Assembly: GCA_021296375.1 (NCBI GenBank)
Contig: JAGWAQ010000060.1
Location: forward strand, 1 to 8,691
Source: Alphaproteobacteria bacterium
GTDB lineage: Bacteria > Pseudomonadota > Alphaproteobacteria > Puniceispirillales > UBA1172
Reading direction: 5' to 3'
DNA length: 8,691 bases
Part shown: piece after piece, positions 1-6,695 of the stretch
Layout of the letters: every line of letters starts with the position of its first letter
How positions within the stretch are numbered: position 1 is the first letter of the stretch
Translations under genes and position numbers: made by a program
The notes under the pieces: model-generated
Database searches by the model: none
Seen by the model: only the letters and a program-made list of their open reading frames with translations
Told to the model about the DNA's origin: nothing

Positions 1-693
1 AAGGCCCAGCTCGACAGTTTTGTCGGGCTTGACCAGGGGTTGCGGGCGGCGCCCGCGCGCGCGACCACCGAAGTGCCGCTCCGCCCCAATCGCGTGCATC
101 CCCTGTGGCGAACCGAACAAAACAACAACCTCGGCATCAACGCGCCGGAAGTGGAATGGAGCTTTGAGCCAGATGCCGACTGGATCGACATCACCACCGT
201 TCACAAAGGCGGCTTGTTTGGCTCTGATTATCGGATGCTGTTCCCCGGCGACGGCATCGACGGCATCAAGCGTTTTCTGCTCGATACGCTTATTGCTTTC
301 GGCAAACGCGGCCTTGCGTGCCAGCCGGCGATTGTCGGGGTTGGCATCGGCGGGTCGAAAGACACTTGCATGCAACTGGGTAAGCAAGCCGCCTGCCTGC
401 GGGTGGTGGGGGATCGCAACCCTGACCCGAAAATCGCTGAACTGGAAGATGAGCTGATGGCGCTCGGCAATTCGATCGGCATGGGGGCCATGGGGTTTGT
501 CGGCTCGTCAATGGTGGTGGATTGCAATATCGAGGTGGGCTACACCCATACTGGCGGGATGCCGGTGTCGGTCCATACCTTCTGCCTGTCGTCGCGCCGT
601 GCCACCGCCCGTATCCATGCCGACGGCACCATCACTTACCGAACGGACCCTCAGTGGTTCACCCCCTACATGCGACGGGAGGGCGTCGAATGA
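1..693 (+). CDS. Class I iron-sulfur hydro-lyase, alpha subunit (fumarase / L-tartrate dehydratase family), 5'-truncated by window edge
   Basis: The frame is open from base 1, so only the last 230 residues are visible and the true start lies upstream; the internal TTG at 40 is not a credible start. The fragment matches the class I fumarase alpha domain. It has a GVGIGG loop (fragment residues 113-118), the following helix, and a C-terminal stretch GMGAMGFVGSS then THTGGMPVSVHTFC. Cys107 (just before GVGIGG) and Cys195 sit where two of the three [4Fe-4S] ligands are expected; the third should be upstream. Family members add or remove water across fumarate/malate- or tartrate-like substrates in the cytoplasm. 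One oddity is that the usual KGxGSE-type motif reads HKGGLFGSDY (68-77), so the substrate may differ from fumarate. The stop overlaps the beta-subunit start by 4 nt (ATGA). The family is secure; the substrate is not. Confidence 0.88.
   Translation, partial: KAQLDSFVGLDQGLRAAPARATTEVPLRPNRVHPLWRTEQNNNLGINAPEVEWSFEPDADWIDITTVHKGGLFGSDYRMLFPGDGIDGIKRFLLDTLIAFGKRGLACQPAIVGVGIGGSKDTCMQLGKQAACLRVVGDRNPDPKIAELEDELMALGNSIGMGAMGFVGSSMVVDCNIEVGYTHTGGMPVSVHTFCLSSRRATARIHADGTITYRTDPQWFTPYMRREGVE
677..683 (+). promoter_or_regulatory. Ribosome binding site of the beta subunit
   Basis: GGGAGGG lies 6 nt before the ATG at 690, inside the end of the alpha gene. It supports the start at 690 over an upstream in-frame extension from about 522 that would overlap the alpha gene. 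Confidence 0.7.
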
Positions 694-1361
694 GCAAGCT
701 GACCACCCATTATGTTGATCTGCCCGCCAGCGCCGAGGCGATCGCCAGGTTCAAGCCCGGTGATGTTGTTTATCTTTCCGGCGTTGTTTACACCGCTCGC
801 GAAGGCGTCTATCAGCGCGTGCTGGGGGAGGGCAAAACCCTGCCGCTCAATGACCTTGAGGTGGTGAGCAACGCCAATTTCCATTGCTCCCCCGCCGCCG
901 CGCCGGATGGTGAGGGCGGCTATAATATCGGCGGGGTGACGGCGACGGCCTCCTTCCGGTTTTCGAAATGGATGGCCGACTGGCTCGATGCCACCGGCAC
1001 GAAACTTGTCATTGGCAAGGGCGGCATGCCGCGCGATGACTACGCCAAGATCCTCGCCCCGCGCAAGGCGGTCTACCTGACGACGGTGGGCTATGGCACC
1101 GGCGCCCTGCTGGGAAGGGGGGTGAAATCCGTCAAGGATGTGTTCTGGCTGGATGAGCTGGGGATCGCCCAGGCAATGTGGCTGTTCCAGGTCGAGAATT
1201 TTGGCCCCTTCATCGTCGACAGTGACCTTGAGGGCAACAGCCTTTTTGCGCAACACGGGGATGAGGTCAACGCCGGGCTCGACAAGCTTTACGAAGGGTT
1301 GAAACCACCGGCGCTTCATCGCTATGGCGAAACCGACAATCGCGAAGACGAAGTGATGTAA
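690..1361 (+). CDS. Class I iron-sulfur hydro-lyase, beta subunit (fumarase / L-tartrate dehydratase family)
   Basis: This 223-residue protein matches the fumarase C-terminal (beta) domain and should pair with the upstream alpha subunit as one cytoplasmic dehydratase/hydratase. Visible family marks are GDVVYLSGVVYTARE near residues 24-38 (usual form SGxIYTARD), NFHCSPA at 63-69 (family CGPxP region), GGVTATASFR at 81-90 in place of the GPTTSxRM loop, the conserved GKGGM at 109-113, and the late GNSLF at 182-186. The length is normal for a separate beta subunit. The start at 690 is fixed by the ATGA overlap with the alpha stop and a GGGAGGG ribosome site. The changed GPTTS loop, like the changed alpha motif, points to a divergent subgroup, so malate, tartrate or another 2-hydroxydiacid could be the substrate. 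Confidence 0.9.
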   Translation: MSKLTTHYVDLPASAEAIARFKPGDVVYLSGVVYTAREGVYQRVLGEGKTLPLNDLEVVSNANFHCSPAAAPDGEGGYNIGGVTATASFRFSKWMADWLDATGTKLVIGKGGMPRDDYAKILAPRKAVYLTTVGYGTGALLGRGVKSVKDVFWLDELGIAQAMWLFQVENFGPFIVDSDLEGNSLFAQHGDEVNAGLDKLYEGLKPPALHRYGETDNREDEVM

Positions 1362-1363
1362 CC

Positions 1364-2266
1364 ATGCCTGACGTGAAGACCCTGAAAACCTTCCGCATGG
1401 TCGCCAGTTGCGGCAGTTTCCATGCCGCCGCTGAAGCCCTGGGGGTATCGGTCTCCACCATCAGCCTGCAGATGCGCAATCTTGAAGATTTCGCCGGCAT
1501 CCTGCTGTTTGACCGCAGCAAGAAACCGCCGCCACTGACGGCCCCTGCCGTTGATTATTTGAGCCAGGTGGACGCTGTGCTGAACGCCTGGTCAGGGCTG
1601 GAAAAACTGAGCGCACCAAGCGGCCCGAAAGGGCGGTTGCGGCTGGGGGCTGTCCATACCACTTTGGCGGGAATCATGCCTCCGGCGCTGAAATCCATCC
1701 GCGACAATTCCCCGGGGTTGAACGTCACGGTGCATCTCGGGTTGAGCCATGAGCTGGAGGCGGATTTGCTGGCGGGACGGCTTGATTTCGCCGTGCTGAC
1801 AACGCCTGAACATGGCGGCGGCACAACCTCAACCAATGGCGAGCTGGATTACCACCCGATTGCCGAAGAGCCGCTGGTGGTGATCAAAAACCCGTCGCAG
1901 CCGGGGGAGGACGCGCTGTCCTGCCTGTCGCAAAACCCCATCGTGCGGTTCAGCCCGAAAGCGCGGGTGGGCCAGCAGATCGACGCGCTGATTGCAGGCA
2001 TTGACGGCCGTTCCTCTGATTACCCTGATATGGAAATCGACACGCTGGAAAGCGTTGTTGCGCTGGTGGAAAACGGGCTCGGGGTGGCGGTGGTGCCGAT
2101 GATCGCTGGCGCGTCGCATCTTGATCATGTGGCGGTTCTGCCGCTCCCCAACCGGCACCGGCGGCAACTGGCGCTGGCGGTGCCGCGCACCGGCCCCCAG
2201 ATCAAGCTTGCGCGCGATCTGCTCAATGTCTTGAGGGGGGTCAGTCTTGGGGCATCAACAACCTGA
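1364..2266 (+). CDS. LysR-type transcriptional regulator
   Basis: This 300-residue protein has the usual LysR length and layout. The N-terminal winged helix-turn-helix (about residues 5-60) includes TFRMVASCGSFHAAAEALGV, then SVSTISLQMRNLE, then LLFDRS with the PPPLT wing. A linker helix follows, and the effector-binding domain (about 90-295) opens with GRLRLGAV and has the late GLGVAVVP strand. The start is 2 nt after the hydro-lyase stop, so it is probably co-transcribed with that enzyme and translated by re-initiation; there is no strong ribosome site. The position between the hydro-lyase pair and the PLP/GST pair suggests it controls one or both. A palindrome just after its stop is a possible binding site. 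The inducer is unknown, but a substrate or product of the neighbouring enzymes is the natural guess. Confidence 0.93.
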   Translation: MPDVKTLKTFRMVASCGSFHAAAEALGVSVSTISLQMRNLEDFAGILLFDRSKKPPPLTAPAVDYLSQVDAVLNAWSGLEKLSAPSGPKGRLRLGAVHTTLAGIMPPALKSIRDNSPGLNVTVHLGLSHELEADLLAGRLDFAVLTTPEHGGGTTSTNGELDYHPIAEEPLVVIKNPSQPGEDALSCLSQNPIVRFSPKARVGQQIDALIAGIDGRSSDYPDMEIDTLESVVALVENGLGVAVVPMIAGASHLDHVAVLPLPNRHRRQLALAVPRTGPQIKLARDLLNVLRGVSLGASTT

Positions 2267-2272
2267 CCTGAG

Positions 2273-2286
2273 ATGATATTTATCAT
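2273..2286. promoter_or_regulatory. Candidate operator palindrome in the LysR / ammonia-lyase gap
   Basis: ATGATA-TT-TATCAT is a perfect 6-bp inverted repeat with a 2-bp spacer, in the only 84-nt non-coding gap of the left half, about 68 nt before the ammonia-lyase start. Its size and place suit an operator. It is AT-rich in a GC-rich setting. The dyad gives T-N10-A rather than the classic LysR T-N11-A, so assignment to the adjacent regulator is only an inference. Confidence 0.35.
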
Positions 2287-2353
2287 GGTCACGTTTTGCG
2301 ATTGCCGCTAGGCTGAAGCCAGTAAGTTTTCTGACAAGTGAAGCGAGCGCGTG

Positions 2354-3418
2354 ATGACCATCATCAAGAACCCCATGAAAAACGGTCTTAACCCTGAAGA
2401 TTACATCAGCGGCAATCCGGCGCCGGTGCTGGAGTTGCTCAAGCAATGCCCGGCCCATCACCCCACCACCCTGCATGACCACGCCGGTCTTGCCGCCGCT
2501 TTTGGTGTTGAGCGGTTGTGGATCAAGGATGAAAGCACGCGCATGCGGATCGGCAGTTTCAAGGCTCTTGGCGCGGCTTATGTTGTCGCCCATCACGCCA
2601 TGCAGGCCTGCCCTGACGGCGGCGATATCTCCACAGCCTTGCAGGGCAAATCCTATATTGCGGCAAGCGCCGGCAATCATGGCTTGTCCCTGGCGGCAGG
2701 GGCGCGGCTGTTCGGCGCAACGGCGACGATCTACTTAAGCCAGTCGGTGCCCGAAGGTTTTGCTGAACGCTTGCGGCAAATGGGGGCTGAGGTCATCCGC
2801 CATGGTGAGGTCTATGAGGAAAGCATGGCGCGCGCCATGGAAGACGCGGCGGCAGGCAAGGGGGAGCTTCTGTCCGACACGTCATGGCCGGGTTATCACG
2901 ATGTGCCGCGCCGCATCATGGAAGGTTATCTGGTGATGGGCAAGGAAGTCACCGATGCGCTCGACGCGGCGGGGGACGCCCCTACCCATGTGTTTTTGCA
3001 AACCGGCGTTGGCGGCTTGACGTCATCCATGGCGCGCTGGTGCCGCAAACATTATGGTGAGGAGATCACCATCATTTCCGTTGAACCGGAAGAAGCGCAA
3101 CCGATGCTCTTGAGCCTTCAGCAAGGTGAGATGGTTGTCTCTGGTGGCGGCGTATCCATCATGGGGCGGCTTGATTGCAAGGAGGCGTCGGAACTGGCCT
3201 TTCATGCGATTTCAAGTGATGCCGATTTTGCCATGACCATCAGCGAAGATCAGGGCCAGGCGACGACCGATCTGCTCAAAACCCATGGGCTGGGGTCTAC
3301 GCCATCTGGTCTTGCGGGGGTCGCCGGGCTGCAGCATCTGGATGATGACGCGCGGGCGATGATCGGGCTGACGGCGCAAAGCCGGGTCCTGACCTTCATG
3401 TCGGAAGGTGACGGATGA
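2354..3418 (+). CDS. PLP-dependent ammonia-lyase, diaminopropionate ammonia-lyase-like (fold type II)
   Basis: This 354-residue protein is of the tryptophan-synthase-beta PLP fold, closest by motif to diaminopropionate ammonia-lyase (DAL, YgeX). The Schiff-base lysine is K70 in GSFKALGA. SAGNHG (105-110) is the PLP-ring loop, GVGGLT (218-223) the phosphate-binding loop, and STPSGLAG (315-322) a C-terminal family motif. DTSWPGY (175-181) and PTHVFLQTGVGG are very DAL-like, and D175 matches the DAL catalytic aspartate numbered 189 in E. coli. The second DAL aspartate (120 in E. coli, in DGNHG) is Ala106 here, so substrate or stereochemistry may differ. The family removes ammonia from diamino- or hydroxy-amino acids to give 2-oxoacids. 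The start is taken as ATG 2354; GTG 2351 in frame adds one residue. No strong ribosome site is seen. It overlaps the GST gene by 4 nt. Confidence 0.8.
   Translation: MTIIKNPMKNGLNPEDYISGNPAPVLELLKQCPAHHPTTLHDHAGLAAAFGVERLWIKDESTRMRIGSFKALGAAYVVAHHAMQACPDGGDISTALQGKSYIAASAGNHGLSLAAGARLFGATATIYLSQSVPEGFAERLRQMGAEVIRHGEVYEESMARAMEDAAAGKGELLSDTSWPGYHDVPRRIMEGYLVMGKEVTDALDAAGDAPTHVFLQTGVGGLTSSMARWCRKHYGEEITIISVEPEEAQPMLLSLQQGEMVVSGGGVSIMGRLDCKEASELAFHAISSDADFAMTISEDQGQATTDLLKTHGLGSTPSGLAGVAGLQHLDDDARAMIGLTAQSRVLTFMSEGDG
3403..3408 (+). promoter_or_regulatory. Ribosome binding site of the GST-like gene
   Basis: GGAAGG stands 6 nt before the ATG at 3415, within the end of the ammonia-lyase gene. 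It supports that start and coupled translation through the ATGA overlap. Confidence 0.65.
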
Positions 3419-4068
3419 CGACGCCGCGCAAGCCGTCAGGGTTTCATCTGTACGGGATCAGCTGGGCGGGGTCCGTGATCGCTGAATATCTGTTTGAATG
3501 GGCGGGGGTTGAGTACACCATCAGCTTTCCTGATCAGGCGGAACGGGACACCCCCGCTTATCGCGCCATTTCCCCGAAGGGCCAGATTCCCGTGCTTGTG
3601 GATGAACATGGCCAGGGGTTTAGCGAATCCCTCGCCATTACGATTTATCTGCTCGATCGGTTCCCTGAAACCGGCTTGATCGCGCCCCCGGGGGAGATGG
3701 CGCGGGGCAAGTGCCTGCAATGGCTCGCCTATCTTGCCACCATTCTCTACAACGCCAATCAGCGGATTTATCAAAGCTATTCATTCTCGGCGCCTGAAGA
3801 CGCGCTGATCAAAAGCGGCATCGCCGACCGGATGATCTGTTATGATGAGATCGACGCCGCCCTCGCAAGCCAGCCGTTTTTATGCGGCAGCCGGTTGACC
3901 GCCGCTGATCTTTATTTGCATATGCTCCTTAACTGGGATCGCCGCATTGATCACCAGCTCAGTACAAGGCCAAGGCTGAAGGCGCTGTTTGACCATGTCT
4001 CTGCGCTGCCGCAGGTCAGGGCGGTGCAGGCGCGCCAGCCAAAGCGCAGCCCCTTGCCGGTCTATTGA
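3415..4068 (+). CDS. Glutathione S-transferase-like protein
   Basis: This 217-residue cytosolic GST fold has normal length. The thioredoxin-like N-domain (about 9-85) carries PKGQIPVLV with the cis-proline P59, and the glutathione gamma-glutamyl-binding ESLAI at 71-75. The helical C-domain (about 93-205) has TAADLYLH (162-169) with the capping aspartate D165. Near the N-terminus S16 or S20 would be the residue contacting the thiol; there is no cysteine there. Bacterial GSTs of this kind conjugate, isomerise or cleave small electrophiles, and the substrate cannot be read from sequence. Its 4-nt overlap with the ammonia-lyase implies a linked role, perhaps handling a reactive unsaturated or enamine product. 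A 16-bp tandem duplication spans its stop codon, and the next copy repeats the TGA just beyond. Confidence 0.85.
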   Translation: MTTPRKPSGFHLYGISWAGSVIAEYLFEWAGVEYTISFPDQAERDTPAYRAISPKGQIPVLVDEHGQGFSESLAITIYLLDRFPETGLIAPPGEMARGKCLQWLAYLATILYNANQRIYQSYSFSAPEDALIKSGIADRMICYDEIDAALASQPFLCGSRLTAADLYLHMLLNWDRRIDHQLSTRPRLKALFDHVSALPQVRAVQARQPKRSPLPVY

Positions 4069-4086
4069 GGTGCCGGTCTATTGAGG
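4055..4086. repeat. Perfect 16-bp tandem duplication across the end of the GST-like gene
   Basis: TGCCGGTCTATTGAGG occurs twice with no gap (4055-4070 and 4071-4086), exactly two copies. The first copy contains the GST-like stop codon (4066-4068). The second fills the space up to the restored stop of the convergent ThDP gene (4087-4089). Perfect identity suggests a recent duplication. No hairpin terminator is seen between the two genes. Confidence 0.95.
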
Positions 4087-4310
4087 CTAAAAACCAGGTG
4101 CGGGCAGGCCGGTGATCATGGCATTGATCAAGCTTGGCTTGCGGCTTCGGTTGGCTTTCTGGATGGCGGCAATGAACTGGTCCAGATCGTCAATTTTTTC
4201 GGCATTAAGGCCAAATCCCCTGGCGATGCGATCATAGCTTGTGGCCTCATCAAGCGTGCAACCGAGGGCGCGATCAGCGCCATAAACCCGCTTCTGTATT
4301 TCGACTTCCG
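4087..4310 (-). other. Displaced C-terminal coding segment of the ThDP enzyme (frame +1 base from the main ORF)
   Basis: Read on the - strand in the alternative frame, 4310 down to 4087 encodes 74 sensible residues and a TAG stop. It starts AEVEIQKRVYGADRALGC, passes through SYDRIARGFG and DLDQFIAAI, and ends GLPAPGF. This is the expected C-terminal helix/strand pattern of ThDP enzymes after the ND-x-x-WG element: an approach such as YDRIAxxFG, then a predicted AL/AI helix, then a strand KPSLINA. The main reading frame over the same bases gives 60 low-complexity residues without this pattern. The segment is therefore the true end of the upstream gene, cut off by a one-base deletion in the run of five G (C on the + strand) at 4311-4315. 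Confidence 0.85.
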
Positions 4311-5678
4311 CCCCCAGCGTTGATCATTGGCGATGATAAAGGTGATGGGCAGGCCCATGCGGCGGGCGGTGTCGAGTTCAGACAGATAAAACCCGGCGGT
4401 GCCGTCCCCCATAAAGGCCAGAACGCGGCGGCCGGGGTTGGCGAGCGCCATCCCTATCGCTTGCGGTATTGACCCGCCGATAGCCCCTGACAGGCCATTG
4501 GTGAGGATGCTGTCCCGCGGCAAAACCGATTGCGCCCATTGCCCCACTTCGCCGCCATCGACGACGATCAAGGGCATGGGGTCAAGATGGGTTGAGATGG
4601 CCTCAGCCAGATGATGGGCCGTCAGCCCGGCTCCAGTTGCCGCGGTTGGCGAGGCCGGACGGGCATCAAGAGCTTTCATGACATGATTGAACCAGGCCTT
4701 CGGGCCTTTGACCGTCGTCACTTCACTCAAGGCTTTGGCGGCGGTGACAGGGTCCCCGATGCACCCCCAACTGAGCCGCCCTGACAACACGGTGCTGGCA
4801 TGGGCGATGCTTTCGGCTTGCGCGGCGATCAGGGCAACCCGTTCCGCGGGCAGACGATCGATATCGCCGGAGGCGAGGGTGAAATCAACATCCTTGTCGA
4901 GCAGGATCAAGGCGTCGGCATTTTCAAGAATGACCTTGATTTTGCCCAGGGCAGGGTCGTTCATCCCGCGGGGGCTTTGCATGCAGATGACAGGGATATG
5001 AAGCGCCGCCATCAGATGATCCGCCACCCCCGGCGCCTGGGTCGGGTGCAGGGACGGGCCGGTGATGATGAGCGGTTTTTCGGCATCCCCAATGGCGGTC
5101 ATGATCGATGGCAAATCGGCATTGCTCAGCATCATGGGTTCAGGGGAAAAGGCGGTGTCATCAAATGTCTTGGCCAGCCCGGCATCATCTTCCAGCATAT
5201 CTTGCGGCAGGGAAATATGGACCGGGCCAGGGCGGCCAGATCGCGCCAGGGCAATGGCCCCGGCGATGTCATCAGCCAGGCGGTTGGGGTTGGTGACGCG
5301 CCAGCTGTCCTTGACCAATGGCGCCGACAATTGCGGCTGATCCAGCTGCTGAAACGGCATTTTTCCATCCATGGCAAGAGGGCTGTCGCCGCTCAACACC
5401 AGCATCGGGGTTTGGGTCTGGCGGATGGCGTAAAGAGGGCCGAGGGCATTGGTGAAGCCTGGCGCCGCGGTCACCAGCGCGACCCCGATTTTGCCTGATG
5501 ATCGGGCGTAACCATCGGCCATATAGACGGCCCCGCCTTCATGGCGTGTGTGGACAAGGGTGATGTCATGGTCAATTGCCGCGTCATAGACCGCCATGAT
5601 CTGATTGCCCGACAGGCTGAAGATCGTGTCTGTTCCAGCAGCAATAATGCTGTGTATCAATTGGTTCGCGGCGCGCAT
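4128..5678 (-). CDS. Thiamine-diphosphate-dependent enzyme (acetolactate synthase / oxalyl-CoA decarboxylase superfamily), C-terminus frameshifted
   Basis: As written the frame gives 516 residues, of which about 456 are genuine; a single extra G near 4311-4315 would give 530, a usual family length. The PYR domain (1-165) has the cofactor-activating Glu47 in RHEGGAVYMADGYAR and APGFTNALGPL at 72-82. The central domain (about 185-325) follows. The PP domain carries the ThDP/Mg motif GDG (424-426) ... ND (451-452). Glu47 argues against canonical glyoxylate carboligase, which has Val there, and allows a decarboxylase or lyase. Downstream of oxalate-CoA ligase-like and PanE2-like genes, oxalyl-CoA decarboxylation (to formyl-CoA) or a related condensation is plausible. 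The start at 5678 has a good AAGGGGGA ribosome site, 24 nt after the PanE-like stop. Whether the product is functional depends on whether the frameshift is real. Confidence 0.85.
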   Translation of the reverse strand: MRAANQLIHSIIAAGTDTIFSLSGNQIMAVYDAAIDHDITLVHTRHEGGAVYMADGYARSSGKIGVALVTAAPGFTNALGPLYAIRQTQTPMLVLSGDSPLAMDGKMPFQQLDQPQLSAPLVKDSWRVTNPNRLADDIAGAIALARSGRPGPVHISLPQDMLEDDAGLAKTFDDTAFSPEPMMLSNADLPSIMTAIGDAEKPLIITGPSLHPTQAPGVADHLMAALHIPVICMQSPRGMNDPALGKIKVILENADALILLDKDVDFTLASGDIDRLPAERVALIAAQAESIAHASTVLSGRLSWGCIGDPVTAAKALSEVTTVKGPKAWFNHVMKALDARPASPTAATGAGLTAHHLAEAISTHLDPMPLIVVDGGEVGQWAQSVLPRDSILTNGLSGAIGGSIPQAIGMALANPGRRVLAFMGDGTAGFYLSELDTARRMGLPITFIIANDQRWGRKSKYRSGFMALIAPSVARLMRPQAMIASPGDLALMPKKLTIWTSSLPPSRKPTEAASQA

Positions 5679-5685
5679 GTATGTG

Positions 5686-5693
5686 TCCCCCTT
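5686..5693 (-). promoter_or_regulatory. Ribosome binding site of the ThDP enzyme
   Basis: On the - strand AAGGGGGA precedes the ATG at 5678 by 7 nt. It sits in the 24-nt gap after the reductase stop and fixes the start of the ThDP gene. Confidence 0.75.
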
Positions 5694-5702
5694 GATTGGG
5701 TG

Positions 5703-6695
5703 TTAGTGGTCGGGGTAGCGGTAGCAACCGGCTTCATATGCCCGCCGCTGCACCAGCCCGAGGATGGTGGATAACGTCGGGGTTTCGATATTGGCATGGG
5801 CGGCGATTTCCGTCACCGCGCTGACAAGCGCGTCGATTTCCATCGGCCGCCGCAACTCAAGGTCCTGGAGCATGGAGGTTTTATGCGCGCCAACAGCTTC
5901 GGCACCGGCAATGCGTTTGTCCACATCAATCGAAAATTTGATGCCTGTGGCTTCCGCCGCCGCTTGCGCTTCGAGCATGACGTTGCGGAGAATACCGCGG
6001 GTGGCGTCATCACGGCACATGTCTTCAAGGGTCGCGCCGGTCAGGGCGCTGATGGGGTTGAGCGAGCAATTGCCCCACAGCTTGACCCAGATTTCATCGC
6101 GGATTCGGGGCCGCACCGGGGCTTTTAAGCCCGCCGCTTTCAGCAAGGCGGACAAGGCCTGGCATCGCTCGGAAACCTCACCAGAGGGTTCCCCCAGCGA
6201 GAACCGGTCGCCGCTGATATGGCGGATAACCCCGGGCTCTTCGACTTCCGTCGCGGGGTAGACAACACAGCCGATGGCGCGTTCAGGTCCGATCGCATCC
6301 CAGATGCGATTGCCCGGGTCAACCGTGGCCAGGCGAGTGCCATCAAGGGGGCCACCATGCTGATGGAAATACCACCACGGCACGCCATTGACGGCAAACA
6401 CCACCGCCGTGTCAGGCCCCAGCAACGGCTGCATGGCGTCGGTGACGGCGGAAATGGAATGCGCCTTCAAGGTGACAATGACGAAATCCTGAACCCCGAG
6501 GCTTGAAGGGTCATCCGTGGCGGTGACGGCATAGGTGTCGCGGGCGCCATCCTTGATCAACGTCAGGCCATTGTCTTTCATGGCGGCAAGGTGCGGGCCA
6601 CGCGCGATCAAGCTGACATCCGCGCCGGATTTCGCCAGCATGGCCCCCATATAGCCGCCAATAGCACCGGCCCCATAAATTGCGATTTTGGTCAT
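5703..6695 (-). CDS. PanE/ApbA-family NAD(P)H-dependent reductase (2-dehydropantoate 2-reductase-like; candidate oxalyl-CoA reductase)
   Basis: This 330-residue protein has a Rossmann N-domain with GAGAIG at 8-13 and the helical ApbA C-domain. Ketopantoate-reductase active-site residues appear conserved by position: N103 in VNGVPWW, K205 in VKLWGNC, the NPISALTG motif at 213-220 and E286 in MEIDAL. Annotated family members reduce 2-oxoacids such as ketopantoate. However, PanE2 of Methylobacterium extorquens is known as an oxalyl-CoA reductase making glyoxylate. The VPWWYFHQHGG and HKTSMLQD stretches are typical of the alphaproteobacterial PanE-like group rather than of biosynthetic PanE. Its start overlaps the ligase stop by 1 nt (TGATG), with AGGA at 6705-6708, so it is translationally coupled to a probable oxalate-CoA ligase. 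That supports the oxalyl-CoA role by context; pantothenate synthesis is the alternative. Confidence 0.85.
   Translation of the reverse strand: MTKIAIYGAGAIGGYMGAMLAKSGADVSLIARGPHLAAMKDNGLTLIKDGARDTYAVTATDDPSSLGVQDFVIVTLKAHSISAVTDAMQPLLGPDTAVVFAVNGVPWWYFHQHGGPLDGTRLATVDPGNRIWDAIGPERAIGCVVYPATEVEEPGVIRHISGDRFSLGEPSGEVSERCQALSALLKAAGLKAPVRPRIRDEIWVKLWGNCSLNPISALTGATLEDMCRDDATRGILRNVMLEAQAAAEATGIKFSIDVDKRIAGAEAVGAHKTSMLQDLELRRPMEIDALVSAVTEIAAHANIETPTLSTILGLVQRRAYEAGCYRYPDH

Noticed and set aside
522..689. Upstream in-frame extension of the beta subunit (start near 522)
   Set aside because: It would overlap the alpha gene by about 170 nt with unlikely residues; the ATG at 690 has a strong ribosome site and an ATGA overlap.
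666..1319. Long - strand open frame (217 codons) opposite the beta subunit
   Set aside because: It is the complement of a clear conserved gene in high-GC DNA; no family motifs are visible in its translation.
4069..4086. Bidirectional terminator between the convergent GST-like and ThDP genes
   Set aside because: The 18 nt hold only the second 16-bp repeat copy and two bases; there is no stem or T-tract.
4113..4130. Paired TGATCA sites forming a small hairpin
   Set aside because: They lie within the restored ThDP coding sequence; TGATCA is self-complementary and common, and no T-run follows.
4311..4322. Programmed -1 ribosomal frameshift as the explanation for the split ThDP frame
   Set aside because: The local codons CGC UGG GGG do not form the usual slippery pattern and five G is short for transcript slippage; an indel or sequence error is simpler.
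4800..5498. Long + strand open frame (232 codons) opposite the ThDP gene
   Set aside because: It is antisense to the conserved PYR and central domains and has no recognisable motifs.
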